Assembly (NCBI RefSeq): GCF_031755915.1
Contig: NC_083387.1
Span: 8,004,501-8,068,500 of the forward strand
Length of the DNA stretch: 64,000 nt
Source of the DNA: Ziziphus jujuba
Lineage: Eukaryota > Streptophyta > Magnoliopsida > Rosales > Rhamnaceae
Direction: 5' to 3'
The notes beneath the pieces were generated by a model. The model had not been told where the DNA came from, made no database searches, and worked only from the letters and a program-made list of their open reading frames with translations. The translations under genes were made by a program, and so were the position numbers. Position 1 is the first letter of the stretch. Each line of letters begins with the position of its first letter. This document shows positions 48,078-59,881 of this stretch, piece after piece.

Positions 48078-51000
48078 TATCATTATCCCACCAGAGCAGG
48101 ATAAAAGTTAGAGTCGTTCGTCTTCCCAACCAGTTCCAGAATTACTCCCCAATCGATACATTATTCTTCCTCGATAAGGTTGCCATCGACAATACCCATG
48201 GTTTTCGCCATCTCCATCATTTTCGGCAAATTATTTCTCAAATTTGGAAGAATTTCAAAATATATAGCTGCTTTCTCATAAATCAGATTCCAATCGTTTC
48301 CTCCGAATTTTTCTGATTTGCTTGCAGTTAAAGAACCCATATATTTCCAAGCTTGTATTTCAGAACTAGTATTACATATATATATATATTATATATATAT
48401 ATATAAGATAGATATAGAGTGATCAAAATTTTCTATTAAAATTTTGGTATTCATGATGTCATATTATTTAAATAATTTATCTTTTATGCATATATGGTAA
48501 TATAAAATTAATATCATTAAAAAAACTAATACATAATTAATTATCAAAATTTTGATTAAAAAATTTAAAAACATGTCGTATTATTCATATATATATATAT
48601 ATATATATTCGCAGTTGAGTTGATTTTAATGAAGATGAAAGAGGTGAAATTGAAACTGCGTATGGAAGCTTGAAACGTGGCTGTTCACATGGTGAAGAAG
48701 ATAAAGTGTTTTTTTTTTTTTTTTCCTTCTTTTTTAAGGCTTTCCCTTGGATCGCCAGATTTCTTCACAATAAGACATCCTATTGATGTGAACCGTTAAA
48801 ATTATTGATTAAAATCGTTTATATTGTATTTGAAGCGCTTTTTTTTTTTTTTTTTTTTAAGTTAATGGAGTCTATTTAAACTTGATTTTTATTATTTAAA
48901 AATGTATTTTTATATCCTGGTAGAATGATGTTTTTGGGTTTTTAATTATAAAAAAATTATATTATGTTTTAAATTGTATAGTAATTTAAAATTTTTACAA
49001 ATTAATTATAGTCACTTCACCATATATCATATCTTATCTTCTAATCCAATATTATACTAAATGAACGTAAGGACTAAATAAATTTAACCCATTTTACTCC
49101 AATCCAATTCAATCCTGTCATTTATATGTGATCCAACCCACACAGCCTTGGTGCATGGGCAGGACTCAAGCACGCGTGATGTGAGCTCGCTTCTGATAAA
49201 CGAGTTTGGTATTACTCCTGCAATTGACAACATTAAATATCTCAAACAAGACTTTTTTTTTTTTTTTTTTAAATATATTGGATAACATTGTAGAACTTTA
49301 CTTGGCATTATTGCTCAACTTATATTCGATGTCTAGGTGCCCATGAATTATTTGTAATCTCACGCTTAGTTGTTTAATATAAATTGAATGGTGCCCAATA
49401 TAAAATTACTATATGGTACAACCCATATTTATCTATTTATTCAAATCGTGATACCAATGTTATCACTTATATTATATGTATGTATATATTGATAGAGTTC
49501 CGAATAGAGTTTTTTCTTTGAAAGCTAGCCTGTCATGCAAGAGAGGCCATTTTGTTTAGTGATTACATTTTTTTTTTTTTTTTTGGGACAAAAAGAAATA
49601 TTTTATCAAGAAACATCCAAGGATGAGATAAAAAGCAGGTCAAAGTTACCAAAATTTATTCATTAAATATTTTTATGGGGTATTACCGCCACTGACGGGG
49701 AAGTTACTTGTTTGGATTAAATACCAAGATGATACAATAGGTGCGTTATCAAGTTGCAGTGGGCGAGTCTAAAATGTTGGTCCGTATCACATTCAACGTG
49801 ATATGATAAGCAATTACAGGCAGTCACACAGAATGCAAGCAAGTAGCTTTCTTACTCTCCTAGTAGCGTAAGTTGACGGCAAGTTAGGAGGCATTGGAAA
49901 GACTTTTCAATAAAAAAGTAAAGAGGCACTCGGGAAGCGACTGTAACACCTACATTTTTTTTGCCTGTAAAGTTGGCCTGTCGTATGAATTTGGCAGTTT
50001 GATGGGTTTCTATGTCTTCAAAATCAACAGGTTGAGAGGAGTGAAATTTTGACACTTTGGGAGTTTGTATTGCCTCCTTTAGTAATATATGGGACCCGCT
50101 CCGACGTAAATTTCCTTTGTTTTGTTGATTGTTTCGGTTGAGAAGTCTATCATTGACAGAACTAGTCCCAAAAAACTCAAGGAGGTATCCACCCATTTTC
50201 TTATCGTATTATAAAATAGGGAAAAAAAAAAAAAAAAAAAAGAGTTACTTGGTACATTTTACTTTGGTGTTATTTTCTTAGATTCATTTGTTAAATATAT
50301 AGGGTAAATTATTTAAAGAAAAGTCAGAATGTAGTTGATAGTTAGTTGGCCTCCATTTAATTTAATAGCTATGGGACCATTTTCATTTAATTTCGATGAG
50401 CCTGTTTTAGTAAAAACTATTGAAGTTCCAACCCGAAAGACTTCGGTAACTGAATAAATTTTTCAAGCTCTTTCCATGAATAATGTAGCTAAGATGACCT
50501 GAAAATGACAAAAAATAAATAGGGCCAAGGGACTTGAAAAGGGTACTGGCTAATGACTCTACGAAGCACAAGTTAGGAGAAAATCGTTCTTGGAAATTAT
50601 AAAAAAAAAAAAAATCTCACCAGTAGTTTGACTTTCTTGACCAGTCTGTAAATCATATTAATTATGAAGAGAAAAATATTAATGTAATAAATATATGTAT
50701 TCCAAATTTTATATGGAAAGTAAGTTTAGCTTTCTATATATAGAAATTTTAATTTTATTTTTTATTTTAATTTTTCAATTTAAAAAATATATTAAAAAAT
50801 TCATTAAAATAGAGAAAAAAAATTTAAAGAACTTGTAGGTGATTTTTTTTATATAATACTTGAAAAATAAAAGAAAATACATAAGTAGAATAATAAATAT
50901 TCATAGATAAAAAAAAAAGAATAAAAATGTTGTTGAAGTATATTTTAAAATTTTACTATTTATTTTAAAATATATTTATAATTGAAAATATACCATTTAT

Positions 51001-51784
51001 TTAAAAAAGGCCATAATGGTATATTCATTTTTATTGAACCTTGGATAATACTTTCGATTTAAAACTATTATATGAGAAAATAATTAAGAAAGTATTATTT
51101 GTCACCGCTAGAAAACATCAAAATTAAAATTCTTATGTCAATCAATATTTCAAATGATTGTTTAAAAAATTCACTTTTTTAAATAAATACATAATTAAAC
51201 ATAACTAATAGATAATAGTATATAATCGACGGTCCAACTTATAACAACTAACAAGAGTTAATTAACTAATATAGGTAGTTAGCTATTAAAAGTATTTTTC
51301 CTACACAATATGCAATTTGCGTCACATGCTTTAGATTAGAGAAATTGACACTTTTACATTTCAAACTTTAATAAGGTTGGCATTTTACACCAAAATTTAT
51401 TTTTTTGAATTTATTTTTTTGAAATTGTACACTGAACTCACCAAAAGTCTTGCACCGCTGGTCCCTTTTTAACTTTTTTTTTTTTTTCAAATCATTAACA
51501 GAACCATCATATGTTTGTGTCACACTTTTATATTTTATGCAGTGAAAATAGATCATACCATTACGGTATTCTAAAGGTGCGGACCGTCACATTTGGCATG
51601 TGGACTTAAAAGAGGGGTATTTATGTTTTTTTACCTTTTCTTTTTTTCTTTCTTTGTTTCTTCCTTCTTTTTTTTTATTTTTTTTTATTTTTTATATTAA
51701 TGAAATTGTGGCTCCGATGGATTGATGATCATCAGGACCAATCTTATTTTCGTCTTGGCCGGTTTGCGAAGTCTATGATATTTA

Positions 51785-51945
51785 GTATGAAGGGGAAGAA
51801 GGAATTGTCAAAGAGGTTGAGAGATTGAATACTTGATCGTCACTTTACATCCTCAGGCATCTTGCTGTATATCCAATTTTGACAAATCAAGAAACTGAGG
51901 TTTGGAGGTGTGCCCAGACCGGCAATAAACAAACCTAAAATCTAA
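51785..51945 (-). pseudogene. LRR protein fragment (copy B)
   Basis: Counterpart of the copy A relic, shorter because the DLGMMEHLQKLDLSNN part has been deleted. The remaining frame gives the leucine-rich PQFLDLSKLDIQQDA and, in another frame, RMPEDVK followed by a stop and SSIQSLNLFDNS. Non-functional. Confidence 0.6.
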
Positions 51946-52568
51946 AATTTCCGAAGAACCAAGCTTCTGATTACACCTGGGTACGCATCGGTCATTACTG
52001 AAACTACAAAATGGCCTATTCTGTACAATGCTTCCACGAACAATTAAAAAAAAAAAAAAAAAAAGCCACAAAGGGCACAAAGCATTGTAGGATTTACAAA
52101 AGTAAAAAGGAACAGAGGTGAAGAAAGTGAAAGACTGAAATTAAAAAGACACAAAGCATTGCACGATTTACAAAAGGAGAAAAAAAACAAAAATAAAAAA
52201 TAAAAATAGAGTTGAAAAAGCAACATTTAAAATAAAATCGAAAAAAAAAACAATTTATAAATTTTAAAAATTATATTAAATTGAAAACATCCACAAATAT
52301 TTGGATATTTATTGAATAATTTCATTTTTTAGAACAATTCGGGTCCGACTATGTGAAAACCTAGTTAAGATTGCTTTAACTTTTAATTCTACCAAATAAA
52401 TATAACAAATGAACGTAAATCTAGATCTAAAAAATCTTCCAATATTTATCGTCATCCTTAATTTACAGTTTCTACAATTTCTCAGCAACCAAAAGAAAAT
52501 TGACCAACACAAAATCCATAGGAAAAGAAAATTAAGAGAGAAATAAGAAAATAGGAAGGAAGAAGCCA

Positions 52569-52730
52569 TTGACCGAGAATATCAAGCAAGAGTTCACTGC
52601 CATTGGATAGGTATGTAGCAGCAGTGTACATAAGGTAGCCATAAACAAGGATCAGAAAGAGATTACGAAACGCAGTAGTGATACTAGGCATAAAACTGTA
52701 GGTCTGCTCGCAAATAAACTCCTCATTATG
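52569..52730 (-). pseudogene. NCL-type sodium/calcium exchanger, exon fragment (copy B)
   Basis: The - strand reads EEFICEQTYSFMPSITTAFR, then NLFLILVYGYLMYTAATYLS and NGSELLLDILGQ. The EQTYxF motif, membrane segment and SxGSELLL block match the start of plant NCL exchangers better than copy A does, and this exon is uninterrupted. The rest of the gene is absent and similarity ends at the expected exon border, so it is a fragment. Confidence 0.75.
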
Positions 52731-53248
52731 AAAAATAAAATAAAAAACCGGTCAAGACTAAAAAAAGATTGGTTCCGATGATCATGAACCCATTGGAGCC
52801 CTAATTTCATATATCAAAAGAGAAAGAACAATTTGAGAAAGAATAAAATAAAATAAAATAAAAACCTCTTTTAAGACCACTCACCAAGCATGTATTAGTT
52901 CTGTTAATAATTTGAACAGAAAATTTAAAAAGGACCAACGTTACAAAATTTGGATAAATTCAAAGACAAAATATCAAAATAATTTTTTTAAGGTATAGAA
53001 TATAGCCTTAATAAAATTCTGGATGCAAAAATATAATTTTCTTATGATTATACGGCAAGAGGACACATTTGGATAAAATATTATTTAAATAATTGCAATC
53101 AAAGCAACCAGTGGATGTAGTATTTTTAAAAAAATTTAAAAAAAAATAAATGCAGAAAAAGAAGAGAAAAACAAATAATAGGCACTGGGCGGTGAATGAG
53201 TTTGAGTTGTCCGTCACTGTCTTTGTCAGTCTACTCACTGACTCTGTC

Positions 53249-53443
53249 TATATAAATAAAGTGGAGGTTTTGCTGCAAGCGAGGAGATCACATTCACAAG
53301 AACCATTTCTCTCTCAAAACCATAAAATTCAGATTTTTTATTTTTTTTATTTTTTGTTTTTGTTTCAGTGAGTGGTTATGCGCCTGCCTCCTAAGTCCAT
53401 TCTCATTGCAATTGAAGCTAATTAAGAATTATTAATCTTACAG
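53249..53443 (+). promoter_or_regulatory. Second copy of the OSC promoter and leader exon
   Basis: TATATAAATAAA at 53249 is followed by the same GTGGAGGTTTTGCTGCAAGC, AGATCACATTCACAAGAACC and CTTACAG|GTATAC as upstream of the OSC. Core box, leader and splice donor (53443/53444) are all preserved. No OSC coding exon follows inside the window. A Helitron end lies 170 bp downstream. If the duplication included the gene, its exons would lie beyond that element. Confidence 0.78.
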
Positions 53444-53623
53444 GTATACATAATATTTTATTTAACTCTTTCTTTTTTTTTTTTTTGGCTATCCCTAGAT
53501 CCTTCGAAACAAATATATGTAATATATATATATATATATATTTATATATAAATAATAATAACTGTCTCGGTCGGGATTTCTCAAGAAAACTCCTCCACAT
53601 ATATATATATATACTAGATATGG

Positions 53624-53646
53624 CCACGTGCGAGCGATGCACGTGG
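53624..53646 (-). other. Helitron 3' terminal hairpin
   Basis: Perfect 8-bp arms CCACGTGC/GCACGTGG around a 7-nt loop, followed on the - strand by CCATAT (overlapping the arm by two bases) and CTAG. This is the replication-termination signal of plant Helitrons. Confidence 0.9.
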
Positions 53647-53841
53647 TTTGCATTAAAATTTGAATCTTTAATAGCTTTTAAGTAATATGGAAAAGTTTGA
53701 ATAAAAAAATTGTTAAATTAGTTTTTTTAATTAACATTTTTCAATTTGTTTAGAATGATTTAATCTTAAATTATTAACAAACATAAAAAAATTAATCATT
53801 TTATCCCAAGTTTTTCATAAATTTAATATTTAAATCGCATC

Positions 53842-53876
53842 ATAAAATATCCGGTGTATGGATGTCCGATGTATCA
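53842..53876 (+). repeat. 35-bp direct repeat, left copy
   Basis: ATAAAATATCCGGTGTATGG followed by ATGTCCGATGTATCA. Matches 61133-61167 at 33 of 35 positions in the same orientation. The two copies bracket RepHel and the minisatellite. Confidence 0.85.
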
Positions 53877-54032
53877 TATATGTTCTAATGGAATTGACCT
53901 CAATCCCTAAAAAAACAAAACAATCATATATGTTCAAAAGCATGATTTCAAATATATAAAAAATGACCAGAAAATTTAAAATAAATAAATAAATAAAAAT
54001 AACATCAATAATATAAGTAACATACATTGAGC

Positions 54033-57000
54033 TTACCTATTTGAAGAATTTACTAAACTCAACAATTCATGAAATACAACATTTTTGATCAATGTATAAT
54101 CTAATTCATCTATTGAAGGCATAATATTCAAAATTTTTATACATTGTCCCATCTTTGCTCTAGGCAAAGCCACATATAACTGACCATGAGAAAAAACTGG
54201 TTCCGGTAAATATACACCAACATAGTATAATGTTTGTCCTTGAGCTTTATTAATTGTCATTGCAAAACATAATCGTATTGGAAATTGTTTACGTTTAAAA
54301 TGTAAGACATCTTTTACATTCTCTATTGGCATAAATGGAATTCTAGGTAAGAAAACTCTTTTTCCTCGATATTCTCCAACATTAATTTCAGCATCTATCA
54401 CATTTTGATCAAATCTACGACAAATTAATCTTGTTCCATTGCATAGCCCTTCAGAAGGATTAATATTCCTTAATAGTATAACTGGACAATTTACTTTTAA
54501 TCTTAATTCATGTGGAGGAAATCCATTAGGCACTAACATATTCAAGAAATCTTCATGAATATCTTGTTGACTTTTATCTAAACATACATCATAACTATAA
54601 TATGTTATTGTATCACCTACAAATCTATTTATTAAGACATTATTAATTTGATCCACATAATCATTTTTAGGTGTTAAAATAGCTCTATTTATCATAAAAT
54701 CTAAGTTTTCAGCATACTTTTCAATTTCAAGAAATACATGTTTAATTAAGTTATCCAATGCATCTTCTTTATCAACATTTGGAACAATCATTTGACATGG
54801 CAATTTAATATAATCATCATGAATATATTCTTCAACTCCATCACCAATGCGTAACAAATATTGACTAAATAAAGGATCAAATTGAGCTCGCATATTTTGA
54901 CTTAATTTTATTTTATGTAATTTTGGCCATAAATATGAATTAACTAAAGATGAATTTATAACTTCTTCTCTAGTACCTTTTGGAACTACAGGAAGAACTT
55001 GTCTAAAATCCCCACCAAAAACAACTACTTTACCACCAAATAACAAATCACATTCATTTATATCTTGTAACATCTTATCTAATGATTCAATTGCTTCCTT
55101 TTTTACCATCGGAGCTTCATTCCATACTATTAAACTTGCATCTTTCATAAGTTTCGCTAATCCTGATTGTTTACTAACATGACATGTATTATGTTCTTCC
55201 ATCACTAAAGGTATTTTAAACCTGGAATGAGCTGTTCTTCCACCAGGTAAAATGGAAGCTGCAACTCCTGAAGATGCTGTAGCAAGGGCAATTAAACCTT
55301 TTGATCTAACAGCAGCAAGAATTGTTTTATATAAGAAAGTTTTTCCACTTCCACCAGGGTCATCAATGAAAAACAAACCAGGTACTTTAGAGAACACTTT
55401 ATCTAATATTTGATCGTATGCATATTTTTGTTCAATATTTAAAGATTGTGCACATGCAATATCATCATCATTTATAACAATCGATAATTCCTCACTAATT
55501 TCTCTATTATCATCATGAATATCATTGTCATCAATGTCAAATTCCAAAAGATCATAATCAGCTAAAGTTTTTCCCATTGATTCCAGGATAATGTTAATAT
55601 GTCCTAAAACTTTTGATCTTTTAACTCTATCACTATAATTTAAATATTTAAAATCATCAGATAATGCTTTCTCATATTTAATCCATAAATCTCTCGGATT
55701 ACTTGGACTACAATATACTAATAAAGTAGCAAACAACCTTCGTAAACTATAAGGCATTTGGTACAAAGATGCTTCCTCCAAGCATAACTCAAAACTATTA
55801 TCATATTCTAATAGACCATGCAACAAAGCTGCATCACGATATGATAACACCATTTACACATTTAAGATCATCAAAAGATGTGGCTCCCCTAACATGATTT
55901 AATAATAATCTTAGATAATACCTCTCATGATCAAATGGATTCACATTTACAATTCTATCAACAACATCACACCGTTTGCGTATATTCCAAGTTTTAAATT
56001 GGGAGGACCAAACATAATGTCCAGGAAACTCCCTATATAATAATTGTCTACTGTTTACATTTACACGATTCATAACAAAATATTCAGTAAGCATAGTTTT
56101 TGCAAAGAAATCATTATTCACAACAGATTGTAAATTAACAGAATTCTTGAAACTCATCATTTGCTTATTTTCCAAATGAATTTGTAATGTCATTACATGT
56201 GGATGCATTTCATTTAAAGAAAAGCCATAAATTCTCCACATCACTTCAGGCGGTGATATCCATCTAGCAGACTGAAAACTATGTATTTCATCAATATCTT
56301 CATCATTTTTAAATGACTTTATATTCATTGCAACTTTATCATGTCCTTTGTATATATATTTATATAAATATTTAACAGCCTTTATTGTAGAACATATTTC
56401 AACATTTATGTGGCAATCAAACTTTGCAAGCAGATAAGGATTGTAAGGAACCACCCATCGATTATCTAGAACAGATCCTCTAATCTTAACTTTACAACCA
56501 TCATCACGTCTTCTATACAATGGAAAAGAATTTTTCCCTAAAACAGTTTTTGATGTAAATGACATAGGAAATTTATTTTTACAAATACCATCTTTTTTCA
56601 TACATATGTTTTTAGGATTAAATTTTCCACAAGGTCCATGCATCATGTGTTTTTTTACAGCAGAAAATAAATGTAAATTATCATTCTTATTTGGTATTTC
56701 AGCACATACAATCTTATCAAATATATCGGGACATAGTAACTTTGAATTAGATTTTAAAATGATTAATATATGAGCATGTGGTAAACCTCTTTTTTGAAAT
56801 TCAATTACATGTACATGTGCAGCTACTGGACCAAAAATTTCATCTTTAAAAAAATCTTTCTTCAACTCTTCTAATTTAGCTCTAAACACACGTGAAACTA
56901 AATCTGGTCTATTTTGTGCTTCCTCATTTTTTATCAATTCTTGTTTAATTTCTATCCAATTTGGATTGCATGTCATAGTAAGGAAAATATCTGGCTTTCC

Positions 57001-58940
57001 AAATATTTGAACTAAAGTCATTGCATCCATGTACCTTCTACGCATATCTCTAGGACCACCGACAAAAGTAGAAGGCAATATAATTCTTCGACCAACTTTT
57101 ATGCCCCTAGTTTCTCCAACATCAACACTATCCATAATTCCTTGATACAATTCAGCACGAATTTCAGTTTGATTTTTTCTAAAATAATCAAGCCTAGAAA
57201 TTTCTAATTTTACATACATATCTACAAAAAATTGTTGCAAAAGACGTCCTATATGCAAAATCATCGAATCATTTAGTGATCTAATTTGCAACTTATAAGA
57301 ATAATACTCACGACATGAAACGCTATTTCTTTTCTTCTTGATTCCCATCACTGTAGAAAAATTGCAAAGAAGATAAGTTAGCAGGACTATTGAAAATATA
57401 TATACATACATAAATTCTGTTGTTTAAAAAAAAAAAAAAATACACCTTCTGTTTCCTTATCAAGCATGTCTACAATAGAATCCATTTCAGTCACATTGGT
57501 CAAAAATTGACCTTCACAATATGATTGTCTTTTTTTTTTTTGTTAATTTTTTTTATTCCTTGATGCCAACCAGCATCTCCAAAAGGAAATATCAAAGGAT
57601 ATTGTAATGCATCATAACAACCAAAATAGTATTCTATTTTATGACTATATCCAGCTTGATTATACACAACAATTTCATGATTTCTATTTTCAGAATTCAT
57701 ATCTTCTATCCATATAGCAGCTACTTGAGATGCAGTGGGAAGATTATACACTCTCTGATCTAATCCGACATCAGATTTGATATGAATAGAATAATTTTGT
57801 AAATTTTCAATATCTTTCAAGCTTCGAAAAAACTTTACATAAGGATTCACAGAAAGAATATTGGTTATTTTTTGTAGCAACATTAAATTCATTGAATTAG
57901 AACAGCGAAGACGATTTTCTAACTCATGTTCAGTGTCGTAAAAATATAATTGTAGATATGATGGTTGCTTATCCATAGGTAACAATTCATTTATGTAATG
58001 ATAGACGTGTCCTTGTACACGAAAAGTGTAAATACCTTTATTTCTCATACAAAGTTGTTTATCATATTTGACACCAAAAGAAGTGAAAGCAAATGTATTA
58101 TTGTAGGTTCTAACATATTTTCTAAATTCTTTTGCTTCTTCAGCATCTAAAGTAAATAATTCATACAACTCAATAGGCATTTTATTATGAACCAATAAAA
58201 CTTCTCCATTTGAACAACAAAATCCCTTTGGTTCATATTGTAATATTTTAGCATTGCAATGATTACAAAATGTAGGATTTGATAGAACATGCAAACTACT
58301 AACTATTTCTTTCAAAATGTTTTTTCGTTGCTTTCTTTTCTTACAAACACTTGTTCCTTTATTAGATATTAATGACTCATTTTCAATTTGATTTTTCAAA
58401 TGTGCATTAACTATGCCACTCTTAGTTACATATCCAATGGGTAAATTTTCTGCATCATTAATACCAACCTGATTTGATGAAGATCCTAAATATATAATTT
58501 TTAACACTTCATTATGTGCATTTCCTTCTTTGGTTTGTTGCTTATTAATTAGTTTTTTTTTTCCCTTTCGATTTTTTTGCATATCTTTCTCTTCTTTTTC
58601 TTAATTGTTCTTCCTTCTTATTAACTATTACTAAATTATCATTATCTTTTATATGCATACCATTTGTCTTGCTCTTTTTAGAATAGGTGTTTTCTATTCC
58701 TAAATTATCTTCTTTTCTTCTTCCTTCATCAACACCTATCATTCCTTCAGATGTATTTCCAATGTTATTACTGTGACATTCAACAAATGAAGTTTTCAAA
58801 AATAAACGGTCTCGTCTAACATTTATGTTTAGTAATTCATTACGTAATAGCCTTTTCTCTCTTCATTTTTTATTTTTTTCTTCTCTTTTAGCATTTGACA
58901 TACTATCATATTTTTGTTGATCTTGTTTTTGTTTTTCCAT
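54033..58940 (-). pseudogene. Helitron Rep-helicase (RepHel), frame broken
   Basis: Would encode the rolling-circle transposase. N-terminus from the ATG at 58940 has TGA at codon 26; the open part resumes at 58799. Next, a Cys/His-rich segment (NPTFCNHCNAKI) and the Helitron-like N domain (LPTASQVAAIWIED). After a probable 95-nt intron (57351-57445) comes the Rep HUH motif GLPHAHILIIL (near 56790) and the tyrosine motif KYLYKYIYKGHDK (near 56360). The Pif1-type helicase has Walker A DPGGSGKTF (near 55360), motif II VWNEAPM where aspartate is usual, VVFGGDFRQVLPVV, LSQNMRA, and the terminal TINKAQGQT...GQLYVALPRAK. Breaks: frame changes at a 10-base T run (58553-58562, + strand), a 12-base T run (57530-57541) and near 55845, where Rep runs into the helicase. 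Two breaks sit in homopolymers and could be sequencing errors. Confidence 0.9.
57351..57445 (-). other. Probable intron in RepHel
   Basis: Donor CAGAAG|GTGTAT at 57446/57445 and acceptor TTTTCTACAG|TGATGG at 57351/57350 join DMLDKETE to VMGIKKKRNSVSCREYY in frame. This explains the gap between the Helitron N domain and Rep without a mutation. Confidence 0.6.
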
Positions 58941-59880
58941 ACTCTCACCTATCAATGATAAATTAGAACTGAAAATATATACAAGCTTACCAAACTCTCT
59001 AATAAACAAAAGTGAGGCCAAATTTAAGCTATAGCAACAACGAACACCTAAAAAACAAAATGTTTACAGAGATATCAGCAAAGAAAAAAAAATTTCTATT
59101 TTTTATTTAAAGAAAACCACACTTGCTAATTCTTTATTTAAAAAAAAAAACACCTAAAAAGTGAGGCCAAATGTATAAATACCTGAATAATACAATCCTC
59201 AGGTTCTTTGTCGTCACTGATAAAGAGAGTAGGGGGAGAGAAAAGCTGAAAAAAAAAATAGAAAAGAAAAAAAAGCCAATGGCATTTAAATACTGAAAAC
59301 CAAGGAAATAGGCTTTAAAATATTATAAATCAAAATCTTTACTTACATGGTAAGGCAAAGTCTTTTCTGAAGTACAATAATGAAGTTCAGAATTTTGTAT
59401 AAAATACACCAACTCTATCCTTACCATACTGTAAGTCATCATAACCATAATGCATGCCATACCACAACCCCTGACACCTGTATGGTAAAATAAAAAAAGA
59501 AGCATAAAATGTGGATCTCACCAGTATGGCAACTGTTGAAGATCAAATATGTGATGGAACATTCAAGGATTTTAATTAACGTAATAGATAAAAGATAAAA
59601 GGCTAATGCAAAGCAATAGTTGGAGTAAGTCCAATCCATTATTTATTAACAAAAAAGTCCAGTCCATTTAACAGAAATTTATTTAATATTTAAAGTGAAA
59701 CAATTTACTACATCTCACATATGATAAAATATTCAACAAAAATATTTATTTATTTTTAATTTACTTTGAAAATCATATATATATATATATATATATATTG
59801 TATGCACATATTTATATACACATCAAAACATAAATTATTTCTTCATTTTACATTTATTTTTTGATATATATTGGATCAAA
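58941..59880. other. Upstream region of RepHel, no gene seen
   Basis: AT-rich DNA within the Helitron, between the RepHel start and the minisatellite. It contains a TA tract near 59777 and short ORFs without recognisable motifs. Confidence 0.45.
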
Positions 59881-59881
59881 A

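Larger units (their letters stand above)
48078..53467. repeat. Segmental duplication, copy B
   Basis: Collinear with 11798-20460 from CATTATCCCA (48081) through the NCL relic to the OSC promoter and leader exon, ending in the first bases of the intron (TATTTAACT). It lacks the RNase H fragment and the 2.6-kb AT block of copy A. It has its own insertion of about 210 bp (near 48400-48590) in a TA microsatellite, possibly a MITE. Similarity to copy A is lost 24 bp after the leader-exon donor. Confidence 0.88.

Noticed and set aside
48400..48600. MITE in copy B
   Set aside because: About 210 bp is inserted in a TA tract relative to copy A, but the terminal parts do not pair as clean inverted repeats, so no element is called.
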